A stretch of DNA of 64,000 nt from Malachius bipustulatus (Eukaryota; Arthropoda; Insecta; Coleoptera; Melyridae): the NCBI GenBank assembly GCA_910589415.1, contig OU342637.1, positions 27,434,162 through 27,498,161 on the forward strand. Reading direction: 5' to 3'. The first letter of the stretch is position 1. Every line of letters starts with the position of its first letter. Position numbers and translations under genes: made by a program. Below, one piece after another: positions 1 through 10,825 of the stretch. Under the pieces are notes generated by a model. That model had not been told where the DNA came from. It searched no databases and saw only the letters and a list, made by a program, of their open reading frames with translations.

Positions 1-591
1 GTAAAATTAAAAGACTACAAAAATAAGAGTTTAAAAGACACAAAATCGAATTAAATTAACTAGGTTCGTCTTTTTTCAACAAAGTTCTTTATAACAAGGA
101 ATTATAAATACTTCTTCTTCATCGTAATGAGATCTAGAAGAACTCATTTTCTCATAAAATTATTACCAAAATAAATATTACGTTTTAATTTGAACTGATT
201 TCCGCAAGTTGGAAAACACTGTTCACGCAACCAATACTGCGTGGATCGCCCTGCGTAAACCGCACGCGTTTTGCGCTTAAGCTACGTTTTCCTAGCTGCG
301 TCAAACGCTAGCGCAAAAACGCGTGCGGTTTACGTAGGGCGATCCACGCAGTGTGGGTTGCGTAAACAGTGTTTTCCAACTTGCGCAAATCAGTTCGAAT
401 AAACGTTTTATTATAGTGCGTTGAGTATTATAAAAATGACTGGTAATAATAATATGATGAGAAAAAGAGTTATAGATCTAATCACGATAGAGCTACGAGA
501 GGAAGAAGAAGAAGTATTTATAATAAGTTCAAAAAAAGACGTAGTGAAAGTTTTTCTTAATTCAATTTTTTTTTATAGTCTTTTAATTTTG
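1..591. repeat. Foldback (inverted-repeat) element, left edge cut by window
   Basis: The sequence reads as one large palindrome. The inner arms (about 181-277 and 310-405) are nearly perfect and GC-rich, with repeated ACGCA/TGCGT words. The outer arms are AT-rich and more diverged: the first bases of the window (GTAAAATTAAAAGACTA) reappear inverted at about 575-591. The loop is only ~30 bases. The left end may lie outside the window. No coding frame looks real; the 92-codon frame at 421-699 lies in the right arm and reads like chance. Confidence 0.75.
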
Positions 592-1076
592 CATCATATA
601 TTTATGGGTAGTCCAGCCACCAGTTCAATTCATCTTCAGCTGCAGAAAATCTTGGTTGAGGTTTTTTGCCCACCATATTTATTATTATTACCTACTTAAA
701 AAACAAATCACTTCCGCAGTGCGTCGCGTGATTGACTGCTCTCGAGGCACCGCCGACGTTTCACGAGAGCGCACACCGTCCGATGCTGCGGAACACGCAG
801 ACGCACTGTAGGAAAACGGTTCGATTTAAACCATACAAGAGCAGTGTTGAGCGTGTTACGCGTGCGTCGTACGCAGTGCGATATACGCAGCTAGGAAAAC
901 GTAGCTTTAGTACCTATTTATGTCGCTATCTTATTAAATTTTCAAGCGCAACCTTACAGTGTACTTGAAATTTTATTATAGGGTGATGAACAGTTATAAC
1001 AGTATAAAATTTTTTATCAGCATGTATAAAGCTTTCATCTACCTTGTGTCCCAGGATAGGTGAACCGATTCATATA
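592..1076. other. Intergenic; fragment related to the 1-591 foldback
   Basis: The stretch 715-915 is GC-rich, with the same kind of words as the core of the neighbouring foldback; the block GCAGCTAGGAAAACGTAGCT near 890-909 is an inverted match to 282-299. It is probably a broken relative of that element. I see no gene. Confidence 0.4.
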
Positions 1077-1499
1077 AAAGACAAAAAATTTTCGATATTA
1101 ATCTTAATTTTTTGGGGCTCAGCGCTGTTTGGTTAAAGACTAATTTCTAACAAAATTTTGGATTTAAAAATCAAGCATGCCTTGGAAATTTCCAAAAAAA
1201 GGTTTTTCTGTGAAGTAAAGTGCTTTTTATGTGGAAAATACAACAAAATGTTATTTAAAAAAGTAGTTCTGAATCAACATTTAGGTCCATATACCAAATT
1301 TCAAAATCATAGGCTTTATATATAACTTTGATCTTTTACATATTGTTTTATGTTTTATTTCACAAATCAAAGAATTTATTTTGTAACAAAGACTGCCATG
1401 GAAAAAAATTGTATCCATAGCAATATCAATCTGTCAAAATTAACTGCCAACTACTTTATTAATCGTAGGTAAACTGTTTTTTTTTTAATAATATTAACG

Positions 1500-1683
1500 T
1501 TAGAAGAAAAAGTTTATGTGATTCAATGTTATGGAACCGGCGATAGATCGATAAAAATGTGGTTACTGCTTTGTTTAGAGAATTAGAGAAAAATATCTAA
1601 ATACTCCAATCAACAAAAGTACTGTTTTTCGTTTAATCAAGAGATTTCTCACAACAGGAAGCATTCATTACAAGAAGAAAGAT
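1500..1683 (+). pseudogene. Transposase relic, N-terminal helix-turn-helix part
   Basis: Forward translation gives LEEKVYVIQCYGTGDRS, then, after a frameshift, a stretch with INKSTVFRLIKRFLTTGSI. This is the pattern of the HTH (DUF4817-like) domain at the N terminus of many insect Tc1/mariner-type transposases, where the second helix carries an RxxKRFxxTGS-like motif. At least one frameshift breaks it, and the frame is cut at 1684 by the HINE-like insertion. It continues at 3567. Assignment to a particular transposon family is uncertain. Confidence 0.55.
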
Positions 1684-3367
1684 AAAAAAAACCTTCTTGC
1701 GCATCAATCGCAGAAATAGTGTATTTTTATGCGATTCAATTATGAATATTTTCACCGCTTTTTAAATTATTGGCTTTCTGAAATTTTCCACAGTCATGTC
1801 ATGTTAGCGTAGTGCTTTAATGTGAAAAATTTTCTGTGATAATTTCATTTCATTTCGTTTCAACACGTGCCTTAGATCGGATTTTTAAATTTAAAAATCA
1901 AAAAAATTGGCAAAATTTTACAATTTTGTCCCTTTTCCTATGCCCGCCACTGGCTAACTTTACTTGAAAAATACTATTTTTTACACTACCTTTAATAAAT
2001 TCGGAAAAAACTGAAAGGAGAGTTTTGAAAACCGAAAGTTTGAAATTTTAGAGGAATAAACATCATTTAAAAATATTCGAATATATCTCCGCCATTTTTA
2101 TATTTGCTTCTTGAAATTTTTGAAGGTTAAATGCTATTAGTGTAGTTGTCTACTATCAAAATTTCCGTTCTATTCCTTCAAAAATAAGCTCATGAATGTT
2201 TATAGAAATGTAGACATTTTTACCCTTTTCCTACCCACGCCTCTGGCTTATTAATAGAAATGATGCAAATTGTATTGCATTAGCTCAAATTTCAAATAAG
2301 TTTATTCCAATCTTGTTAATTTTGTTTAAAAGTTTTTGATCTTGCCTATTTAGGGGTTCAAAATCTAGCCATTTTCCAAAAATTGAAAAGGCCGCCATTT
2401 TGGAATGTCTTTACCTATTTTATTCAAATACAGTACCAGACGACTACTTGAGGGTATCTTACTACCAAAAAAATTTCAGCGCTCTAGATTGAAAACTTCG
2501 ACCAGAAACCGTGCCTCACGGACGGTTTTTTTTCTGAAATTCGGAGGGACATCCTGTAGAAGTAACACAACTCTAGGAAAATGTTTTTTACGAAAATCAA
2601 ACGTCAGCCCTAAGGTTTATAAGAGTAAAAAATTTCGTTCATTAATCTTGAAAGATGAAGCTACAGGAGCGTTTTTAAAAATTTAGAGAAATTAATTTAA
2701 AAAAAACATCATGTAAAAAAAAATCGAATATCTCCGCCATTTTTCTTATTTACTTTTTGAAATTCTCAAGGGTTGAAGTCTATTAGTATAGTTGTCTACT
2801 GTAAAAATTTCAGTTTAATTACTTCAAAAATGTGCTCATAAATTGTTGGAGAAATTTAGCCATTTTTACCCTTTTCCTACCCACGCCACTGGCTTATTAA
2901 TAGGAAAAATGCAAATTTTGTTGCATGAAATTAAATTTCAAGTCATTTACTTCCAATATTGTGAATTTGATATAAAACTCTTTTTCTATCTAGCTTATAC
3001 AGGGGTTCAAAAAATAGTCCTTTTTCCAAAAATTAAAATGGCCGCCATTTTGAAACGGCTCGGCCGATTTTGCTCAAGTGCAATACCAGACCACTCCTTG
3101 TGGATATCTTACTCCCACAAAAATTTCAGCCTCCTAGATTCAAAACTGCGACCTGAAATGAGATGACAAAAACCGGATACCTGGAATTTTGAAGGGACAC
3201 CCTGTAGAAGTGATGGGACTTTTGGAAAGTTTTTCAACGAAAATCCAACGTCATTCCCAAATTTTACAAGGACCCAAAATTTCGTTCACTAATCTTAAAA
3301 GATAAAGCCACAGGAGCGTTTTTAAAATCGAAATTTCGCGATTTTGGAGAAATATATATATATATAA

Positions 3368-3398
<31 letters not shown>

Positions 3399-3566
3399 AA
3401 TATATATATAAATATATATATATATATCGTGGGCAGGTGAATTTTGGAAAACCACTTTTTCGTAATCTGGGGGTCATGATCGGTGGACATTTGATGAGTT
3501 TGGGTGATTTTCGAAAAGTGATGTCGTCCTCAATAGTGTATTTTTTTGTTAAAAAATACACTAAAA
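1684..3566 (+). mobile_element. Helentron/HINE-like non-autonomous element, copy 1
   Basis: This 1.88-kb block is almost identical to 29512-31365. It holds about 2.5 diverged units of ~650 bases, recognisable by recurring TCTCCGCCATTTTT, CCCACGCC(A/T)CTGGCTTATTAA and GGCCGCCATTTTG, then a TA-rich microsatellite. It ends in a hairpin (3534-3563) whose arm TAGTGTATTTTT also occurs about 35 bases inside the left end (1718-1729). A short subterminal repeat at one end, a terminal hairpin at the other and an internal microsatellite recall Helentron-derived HINE elements. No transposase is encoded; frames of 93 and 107 codons inside it look like chance. The class is inferred; the repeat itself is plain. 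Confidence 0.55.
3352..3427. repeat. TA/TAAA microsatellite
   Basis: A run of TATATA blocks interrupted by TAAATA at near-regular spacing, inside the HINE-like element just before its terminal module. The second copy carries a shorter version at about 31178-31227, so most of the length difference between the two copies lies here. The Ile/Tyr-rich minus-strand frames across it are artefacts of the repeat. Confidence 0.9.
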
Positions 3567-3985
3567 GCTTATGATGAAACCGACGTAGGTAGGTACTTTA
3601 GTTCCTGCAAATTCATTAGATGAAGATTCCAAAAAGTCACTCAGAAATCGAAGATTCAGTGCAAACATAAGTCCATACAAAGTCAAATTTTGCCAAAATT
3701 TCGAGGAAGGTGACGAAGCAAGACGACTACATTTATGTTTGTCTTTGGGGGAGTTCATTTTAGAAAACAGAAATTTTCACAAACTAATATTTTTTTCTGA
3801 TGAAAGTACTTTCACCGCAAACTGTGTTCCATCTTCCCAAAACTGTCGATATTGAAGTGAAAGCAATCCCCATTACGTAATTAAACTAAGAAGGTATAGT
3901 ATTGAAAAAAAGTGAATGTTTGGTGTGCTACGTCATATACAAACCAGGAATCATCGGACCTTTTTAAAATTTTTAAAATTCAAAA
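3567..3985 (+). pseudogene. Transposase relic, catalytic (DDE) part
   Basis: Read forward, this continues the frame broken at 1684. It contains FHKLIFFSDESTFTANC, followed by a piece like QNCRYWxxxNPH with a stop in place of W, and later MFGVLR and IIGPFF-like fragments. FSDESTF followed by NCRYW and NPH is the usual context of the second catalytic Asp in insect mariner/Tc-like transposases. Stops and frameshifts show that it is dead. The upstream neighbour is the inserted HINE-like repeat. Confidence 0.6.
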
Positions 3986-4185
3986 TTATTAAAATCAATA
4001 GCAATCATTACCTTAAAAAAATCCATTTATATATTAAGACATCATTTATATAGTACATAGTAACTTAATTATAAAAAAAAAAATTATTGTATTGTATTAT
4101 TATCAACCTATTAAGTATTCTTTGTTTCTTACAACCCAGACTGTTGGGAAGATGTAATTTTATTAAATAGTTAATAAAATTTCTA

Positions 4186-5267
4186 TATACAGGGTGTATC
4201 TAAATAACACCGAAAAAAATTAAGGGGTGATTCTGTGATGAAAATTAAGAGGGGTATTTGGTATAGAATTTTCCGAAAAAACTCTCCCCGAAAAAGTTAC
4301 ACCCCTCCGAAGAATTAAAAAAAAATGGTTTTTATTTTTTATTTTCCCTGTATATTAAGCTAAAGACACGAAAATTGGTAAATATTAATTGTCAATGAAA
4401 CTACATATTTTGAATTATTTTCAACCCTGAAGTATGCTTAGAAGGGATTGAAATAGTCAACCCCTAAGATACTTTACCATACAAAATTTTTTTTTTACAT
4501 TAAAAATTTTCTCTAAAAAAACACGGCTGAATAGCTCAATGAATCTACAAACTTTTTTATCTTCACAAGTTATTTTGAAAACTTAAGCATTTACGAGAAA
4601 AAAAATAAATGAAATGCATTTTCACAAAGATGAGCTAACGCGAGGATATTTTGCCTTAATGGTCTAGTGGTCTGTGCTTTGCAGTGAAATTCATAAAAAC
4701 AATAGCATTATTATTGTATTGTTGACCTTCGACAGTTTCTTTTTTCATTCTTTGTTTACTATTGTTTTAGTTGTAAGAATCTTTGCCTAATTTTTTGGTT
4801 GGCTATTGTTCAATAAAACACTATTTATAACATGAGCTTGCGATACATTTATTTTTTTCTCTCAAGTGCGCAAGTTTCAGAAAAAACTTATGGAAATAAA
4901 AAAGTTTGTAGATTAATTGAGCTATTCAGCCGTGTTTATTTTTAAGAAATATTTTAATCTAAAAAAAATTGTAAGGTAAAATATCTTAGGGGTTGACTAT
5001 TTCAATCCCTTCTAAGCATACTTCAGGGTTGAAAAAAATTCAAAATATGTAATTTCATTGACAATTAATATTTACCAATTTTCATGTCTTTAGCTTAATA
5101 TACAGGGAAAATAAAAAATAAAAACCATTTTTTTTTAATTCTTCGGAGGGGTGGAACTTTTTCGGGGAGAGTTTTTTCAAAAAATTCTATACCAAATACC
5201 CCCCTTAATTTTCATCACAGAATCATCCCTTAATTTTTTTCGGTGTTATTAAGATACACCCTGTATA
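4186..5267. repeat. Foldback element with TATACAGGGTGTATC ends
   Basis: Arms of about 420 bases (4186-4605 and 4850-5267) are inverted copies of each other, for example AACACCGAAAAAAATTAAGG on the left and its complement at about 5230-5250. The loop of ~250 bases has no clear gene. The outer ends begin TACAGGGTGT, a terminus shared with several other foldbacks in the window. The right end abuts the next TIR element. Confidence 0.8.
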
Positions 5268-5639
5268 CAGGGTGTTGATTTTCAAAGCGGGCCATAGGGG
5301 ATTAGCATTGCGAAAGTGGTTTTTGAAGATTCCTGCTCGCCGTTTAAACTGACAGAAATGGTTTTGGTATCAAAATGAAGCTAAAATTATTGCGCGTAAC
5401 GCTTGACATCAGAAATTAATTTAATTTCACGTTGTTTTCTAAAATTCTTCAGTAAAAATTCAAGTAATTGTTAATGTTTAATCACAAAATAGCATGCCTT
5501 GCCTAAACAATAATGACGTTTCTACGTTTTGACAATTATTTTTGTCCATATTATTAGAATGTAACGTTAAACTAAGCAACATTTACATTTAACAATGCTA
5601 TTCCCTATGGCCCGTTTTGAAAATCAACACCCTGTATAT
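5264..5639. mobile_element. Small TIR element (MITE-like)
   Basis: About 37 bases at the left (TACAGGGTGTTGATTTTCAA, then a GGCCATAGGG block) recur inverted at 5602-5639. The 376-base size, lack of coding capacity and TATA at both borders fit a MITE. Its first bases overlap the right terminus of the foldback 4186-5267, so the two elements either share a TATACAGGG boundary or one was inserted in the other's end. Confidence 0.75.
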
Positions 5640-6241
5640 TGAAGGAAGATTAAATCAACATACTAACTTTGATTAATTGAAAAACAATATAACACACGCA
5701 GTTCGACTAATTAATAGGGAACGCGTTTATAGGTACACGCAGCTTTTGGAGATTATCTGAAGCCGTATTGAAAAATGCGCAAATTTAGGAGGCGGCTTAA
5801 TACAGTCTTACATTGAATGTGATGTTCTAACTACCGTTTATTTAATTTTAACTTTTTAGTGTTCAGTCAGTAACTGTTAGTAAAATAATTTTGAAATGTT
5901 TTTATTCATAATAAAAGTGTGAATAAAATGTTTAAAATAAAATTTTATGTGTTGTGAAATAAAACGTAAAAGTAAAATAAATATAAAAGATCAAAGTTGG
6001 CCTAGATTTTGAAATTTGGTATACGGACATGAATGTTAATTCTGAACAACTTTTTCGAATAACATTTTGTATTTGCCACATAAAAGGCACTTTACTCCAC
6101 AGAAAAATTTGTTTTTTGAAAATTTCCAAGGTATGCTTGATTTTTCAAAACTAAAATTTTGTTACAAATTACTCTTTAACCAAGCAGGGCTGAACCCGAA
6201 AATTATTAAAATGAACCTAAATCAAAAATTTTTTGTCTTTT

Positions 6242-6590
6242 AAATAGGATGGTATATGAAAAGTTAAAATAGGGCCATGTAAGCCGTTTTCATTTCCTTA
6301 TAACTCATAAAACCTACTCAATTTGAACTCCAACTGTCAAAACCATTCTTATTTAGCTTTCTCAGACAATCTGAAAATGCAATAATATAGGTACAGGGTA
6401 TCCTATTCAAAAAAGTAGACAATGTCGCCATTACTGAGCTAAGGAACCCCCAGTATAAAAAATGTTACCTCATCAATATAGAACCTAATTTAAATTAAGA
6501 AATCGACCTGTTTTGAGTTTTTCAAACTCTACAAATATTAATTGAAAAAATGAATTTATTCATTACATAAGTATGCTTCAACCCTGTATA
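6242..6590. repeat. Diverged fragment of the foldback family seen at 48.2-49.1 kb
   Basis: The stretch 6255-6425 resembles 48680-48890: both carry a (A/G)AAAGTTAA(A/G)ATA block, a CATGTAA(G/A)CCG block, TATAACTCATAAA, and a later TACAGGGT(A/G)T. No coding sequence is visible. The remainder is AT-rich without recognisable content. Confidence 0.5.
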
Positions 6591-7345
6591 ATACAGGAAA
6601 ATGTACGAGGATCTGAGATATCTTAAGATATACGAAGTCGGTTAAATGGGAGCAAAGTTGCGTATTTTTATGCTGATTAGTAATCTAATAAATAAAAATT
6701 TGAGCAGTAGTCATTATTAGTTGTCAAAATATTGGAAAAAATACGAAATTTGCTATTGTTGTTCTAATTTTTTTATTTCATGACTTATGAAGTAAGTAGC
6801 CGTTTTTAACCGAAATAATACTATGACATTTTTCAACAAGGAATCCAAAAATATTAACAAAACGCTCTAGCACTTTCAGGTAGCGAAAAATCGATAGTAA
6901 TTTTTTAATTATTCTTATGGACGCCATATTGGATTTTTCCAAAATATTATGACACAAATTGTTATTGGTAATCAGAAAAATAAATTGCGTTCAAAAAAGG
7001 AAAAATTCAATACAACTCCCATAAGAAAATCGAAAATTGACACGATAAATGCTTCCCCATCTAGAGCTGGATTCCTTTTTGAAAAGTGTCTAATTTATCG
7101 GTTAAAAATGGCTAGCTTTATTGGTCGTTCATTAACTAAAAAATAAAATTACTAAAAGGCAAATTTCGTATTTTTTGCAATATTTTGATCTCGATTTTGA
7201 CAATAATTAATAATGGGAGTTCAGTTTTTTTCCAGATTACTAATGAGCACAAAAGTACGCAACTTCGCTCCCATTTAACCAACAGGATAATTATTATGAT
7301 TCCCATACATTTTCTCTAAAAAAGGACACCCTGTAACTTTCAAAA
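6591..7345. repeat. Foldback element, second family
   Basis: Inverted arms are clearest at about 6640-6700 (GGTTAAATGGGAGCAAAGTT) and 7235-7285 (its near complement), with weaker matching outward to about 6591 and 7336. A related foldback with the same GGTTAAATTGGAGC word is at 31879-32541. The 65-codon frame at 6949-7146 has no recognisable features. Confidence 0.6.
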
Positions 7346-7350
7346 CTCTA

Positions 7351-9035
7351 TACAGGGTTACTGGTAACTGGATACATTCCTTTGGTGATCTGATAAAACA
7401 AGAGGTAAGGAGTAAATTAACCCCAACATGCACTATACAAAACTCAATAGATTTTGAGATATTTCGATTTTCAACTTTTCTTAAAAAAATGGTTTCAGAT
7501 GTCTTGAAATGTAATTTTCAAAAAATCTACTTTAACTTTTTGATTTTTTTTTTGCTGGAATACTTGTCCAATACTATGCTTCCTTCTGGAATAAAAAATA
7601 TCCTGAGGTATTTCGATCGTGTGAAAATTTCAAAGAAAAACTTTCACAAACTATTTTTTTTAAATAAGATTTAAAAGTTTTTACAAGTTATTTTCGCAAA
7701 ATTGTCAAGGCACCTTGCGTACAAATTGTTTTAAAAACTTCCCTAGTGTAGTAGCTATCTAACAAGGTACGAATCTTGTACAAGAATAACAGAATCTCCC
7801 CGCTATGTACCGTTACCGAGGAACAAATCCTTAAGTCGGGACGTTTTAAAAAAAATACGGCCCTGAACGGGGGTCTTAAAATTCTCGAATCCGGTCCATT
7901 TTCAATAGGTCGTATTTGGGGGTCACGAGCTTCGTCCCTACCAAGTTTCGTCCCGATCGGTAAAACTTTCAGACACTTAGAGTGGCTATTACTAGGCTAT
8001 TCCCGAAAAATCCCGAAATTCCCGAAAAAATTACACTTCCCGGGAACGGATCCCGCTCATTTTCAATAGGCATCGTGCCACGGTCCGCCTCTTCAATCGA
8101 GCCAAATTTCAACTTTCCCACATGAAAACTGGCGGCTCTAGAATGTTTCCTAGCAAAGTCACAGACAGACAGACCGACAGACAGACATTTTTCGGGAACA
8201 AGAATACGTATACTTACGAAACTTCTGTGACTTTGCTAGGAAACACTCTAGAGCCGCCAGTTTTCATGTGGGAAAGTTGAAATTTGGCTCGATTGAAGAG
8301 GCGCACCGTGGCACGATGCCCATTGAAAATGAGCGGGATCCGTTCCCGGGAAGTGTCATTTTTTCGGGAATTTCGGGATTTTTCGGGAATAGCCTAGGAA
8401 ACACTCTTAGTGTCTGAAAGTTTTACCGATCGGGACGAAACTTGGTAGGGACGAAGCTCGGGACCCCCAAATACGACCTGTTGAAGATGGGCCGGATCCG
8501 AGAATTTTAAGACCCCCGTTCAGGGCCGTATTTTTTTTAAAACGTCCCGACTTAAGGATTTGTTCCTCGGTAACGGTACATAGCGGGGAGATTCTGTTAT
8601 TCTTGTACAAGATTCGTACCTTGTTAGATAGCTACTACACTAGGGAAGTTTTTAAAACAATTTGTACGCAAGTTGCCTTGACAATTTTGCGAAAATAACT
8701 TGTAAAAACTTTTAAATCTTATTTAAAAAAAATAGTTTGTGAAAGTTTTTCTTTGAAATTTTCACACGATCGAAATACCTCAGGATATTTTTTATTCCAG
8801 AAGGAAGCATAGTATTGAACAAGTATTCCAGCAAAAAAAAAATCAAAAAGTTAAAGTAGATTTTTTGAAAATTACATTTCAAGACATCTGAAACCATTTT
8901 TTTAAGAAAAGTTGAAAATCGAAATATCTCAAAATCTATTGAGTTTTGTATAGTGCATGTTGGGGTTAATTTACTTCTTACCTCTTGTTTTATCAGATCA
9001 CCAAAGGAATGTATCCAGTTACCAGTAACCCTGTA
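7351..9035. repeat. 1.69-kb near-perfect palindrome
   Basis: The left arm 7351-8164 is repeated inverted at 8225-9035 with only scattered differences; the loop is 60 bases. The arms contain the CTGGCGGCTCTAGA block and many CCCGAAA/TTTCGGG words, and a CAGACAGACAGAC run lies in the loop. The outer ends read TACAGGGTTACTGG. Matching 97- and 67-codon frames in opposite arms are the same sequence read twice and show no protein-family features. Confidence 0.9.
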
Positions 9036-9714
9036 GAATGTCCAATAATAATATCCATGTCTACAGGTTCTTGCTTCATAATAACATATAAAAGACTTTA
9101 ATGTTCTATACGCTTCAAGCAGAAAATAATTCTTCTTTAATCATCGGTGTAGTCATTTATGTTGCCACCCCTGTATCTATTAAAAACTTATCAACATTCT
9201 AGATAGGTGAACTCGAAACAAAAATTGATGTGTTTGTGTAATAATTAAAGAAGAGTCGTTATCATGTTATGCAATTCAAATAATTGCTACATTTTAATTT
9301 CCATTGCGTGAAAGTCCTTATGTCTTTTGGCATTAAATGAAAATTATCCTTCTCCTATGATATTGTTATACCTAAGTAGGTAATTAGATTTCTATTATTA
9401 TTATTTTCTTATGACATATTGAATAAAAAAGTTAAAACTGCGAACGAACCAAAAATTGGTAATTTTTTACCCTCTTCTATAGTCTCTCAATCTCTTAGAT
9501 ATCAAATTCAAAATGAGACAAGATATTTACCTTGTGACAACGGTTTACCTAATTATATTTTTTTCAAATAGGTATAATATGTTTGATGATATGACAAAAA
9601 ATAAGTGACCCATGTAAAATCTTTAATAAATCCAAATTACAGTACCTTGATTCCATATTGTATGTGTTTGAAAATAATTTTCAATGTTAGAAACCCTGAT
9701 GTAAGTCAACAGAT

Positions 9715-9725
9715 ACGGTCCTGGT
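9715..9725 (+). promoter_or_regulatory. Shared upstream block ACGGTCCTGGT, exon 1
   Basis: This word, preceded by GAT, recurs 179-226 bases before the start codons of receptor exons 1, 2, 4 and 8. Conservation of sequence and position in otherwise diverged DNA suggests a promoter element or start-site module. No factor is assigned. Confidence 0.45.
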
Positions 9726-9814
9726 GAAGCGCTCTCGATCTGATATGATATATATTTTTTAGAAATGAGTAGGTATAAATACTACATTCATTTAAGCGAG
9801 GGATATTAATTGGA

Positions 9815-9822
9815 GTTTACCT
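9815..9822 (+). promoter_or_regulatory. Shared upstream block GTTTACCT, exon 1
   Basis: GTTTACCT or a close form is found upstream of exons 2 (12662), 3 (15228, GATTACCT), 4 (18973), 5 (20657), 6 (33107) and, weaker, 7 (34845). It lies 79-126 bases before the ATG and is often preceded by TTGATTA. It may belong to a core promoter or 5' UTR. Confidence 0.4.
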
Positions 9823-9940
9823 TTTCACCTTCAACGTGACGCTTTCAATTTATTATTATCATCGTTAATAAAGTTAGTTATTAGACTCACTTGTGCATTT
9901 TCACCGGTGTAAAGAAAGAAATATCTACGCTAAATAGAAT

Positions 9941-10825
9941 ATGGAAAAAGACTTAAATATTCTCAATACACTTCAACCTTTCGGTTACGTTTTGTCTTTT
10001 GGCGTACCATCTGAGACAAGACCTTCGATATTACGCAAGTTGTACGCTTTAATAATGATTACTGTATTTATCCTTGGTCCCTCATTTTCTATTTATGGAA
10101 AGAGTATGAGTATATACAAAATGTGGCCACGCACACTTATAGCTACCGATATTCTTAACACCTTACTTCTTACATTTTTGAATGTAGTGATTATCATCTT
10201 CACTGTTTTATTGTATGGTAGAAGACAAAGCAAGCTGATACGATTGATTAAACAATCCTTCATCGTCGACGATATGAATTGCAAATCGGTCTCAGCGAAG
10301 TTAATCTTTATTCTCCACAATTTGGGAGTGATATTTATCTTAACTCTTGACGCAACTGTATGGATATCTTCGATTGGCATTGATGCTTACAAATACTACC
10401 TCTTTTTGCTTCTCCAATACTACCAAGGTAGTGTTGTTATCTTCATTATGATATATGTTTTACTGGTGATTAAACACATTTTCATCAAATTGAATAAAAC
10501 TCTGAAAAAATCAGCGAAAAGTGTACCTCAGATACAATTGTCTCCTGGGACTGATCCAAAAGTTCAAAACTTTAATTACGTGCACTCCACATTGAAAACC
10601 ATACGAGACATGAGCAAGAAGTTTAGATTATTGTGTGATGCTGTAGAGGAATGGAATAAGATTTATGGACTAATTGTGTTGATTATTTTAGTTGCGTGTA
10701 TTGGTAGCGTATTGAATGCTGTTAACATGCTGATAGTTTCTTATGGGGAGAAATCAAAATTTGATCATATCGAAATTAGTTATGATCTTCTCATCGTGGC
10801 TATCATCTGGATCACATACAGCTTT
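9941..10825 (+). CDS. Gustatory receptor N-terminal exon 1 (TM1-TM6)
   Basis: Encodes 295 residues of a 7tm_7 insect gustatory receptor, a ligand-gated cation channel of taste-neuron membranes. Near residues 20-35 it has FGVPSETRPSILRKLYAL, leading into TM1 (~33-55). Hydrophobic segments follow at ~70-95, 120-145, 150-180, 240-265 and 280-295. LLYGRRQ after TM2 and CDAVEEWNKIYG before TM5 are shared with exons 2-8. ATG 9941 is the first in frame and matches the starts of exons 7 and 8 (MQ(E/K)D). The exon ends in phase 0 at GTAAGT (10826). The family's C-terminal TM7 part is absent and must come from another exon. It is the most divergent member of its subfamily. Confidence 0.85.

Larger units (their letters stand above)
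1077..6241 (+). mobile_element. DNA transposon relic with long terminal inverted repeats, filled with nested insertions
   Basis: About 310 bases at 1077-1385 recur in inverted orientation at 5931-6241 with perhaps 80 percent identity; both outer ends read AAAAGACAAAAAATTTT. Between them lie two pieces of one transposase-like frame (1500-1683 and 3567-3985), a 1.88-kb repeat that splits them, a foldback (4186-5267) and a small TIR element (5264-5639). Removing the three insertions leaves a transposon of under 2 kb, a sensible size for a Tc1/mariner-like element. The long TIRs, the frameshifts in the transposase and the nesting all point to an old, dead copy. Confidence 0.6.
9036..9940. other. 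Upstream region of receptor exon 1
   Basis: AT-rich, no frame of note. It carries the two short blocks shared with other receptor exons (9715-9725 and 9815-9822, listed separately). I see nothing else in it. Confidence 0.5.

Noticed and set aside
421..968. 92- and 78-codon frames near the left edge
   Set aside because: Within or next to the foldback; composition follows the repeat and no motif is present.
2405..3166. Frames of 93 and 107 codons repeated at 30233-30992
   Set aside because: They lie in the non-coding HINE-like repeat, start in the GCCGCCATTTTGG unit and have no domain or composition typical of proteins; conservation reflects element copying.
3251..3561. Ile/Tyr-rich minus-strand frames
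   Set aside because: Translation of the TA microsatellite.
4650..4700. tRNA-like GGTCTAGTGGTCTGTGCT (A-box-like)
   Set aside because: No acceptor stem, anticodon arm or good B box around it; it lies in the loop of a foldback.
7776..8610. Matching 97- and 67-codon frames on opposite strands
   Set aside because: Same sequence in both arms of a palindrome. No known motif.
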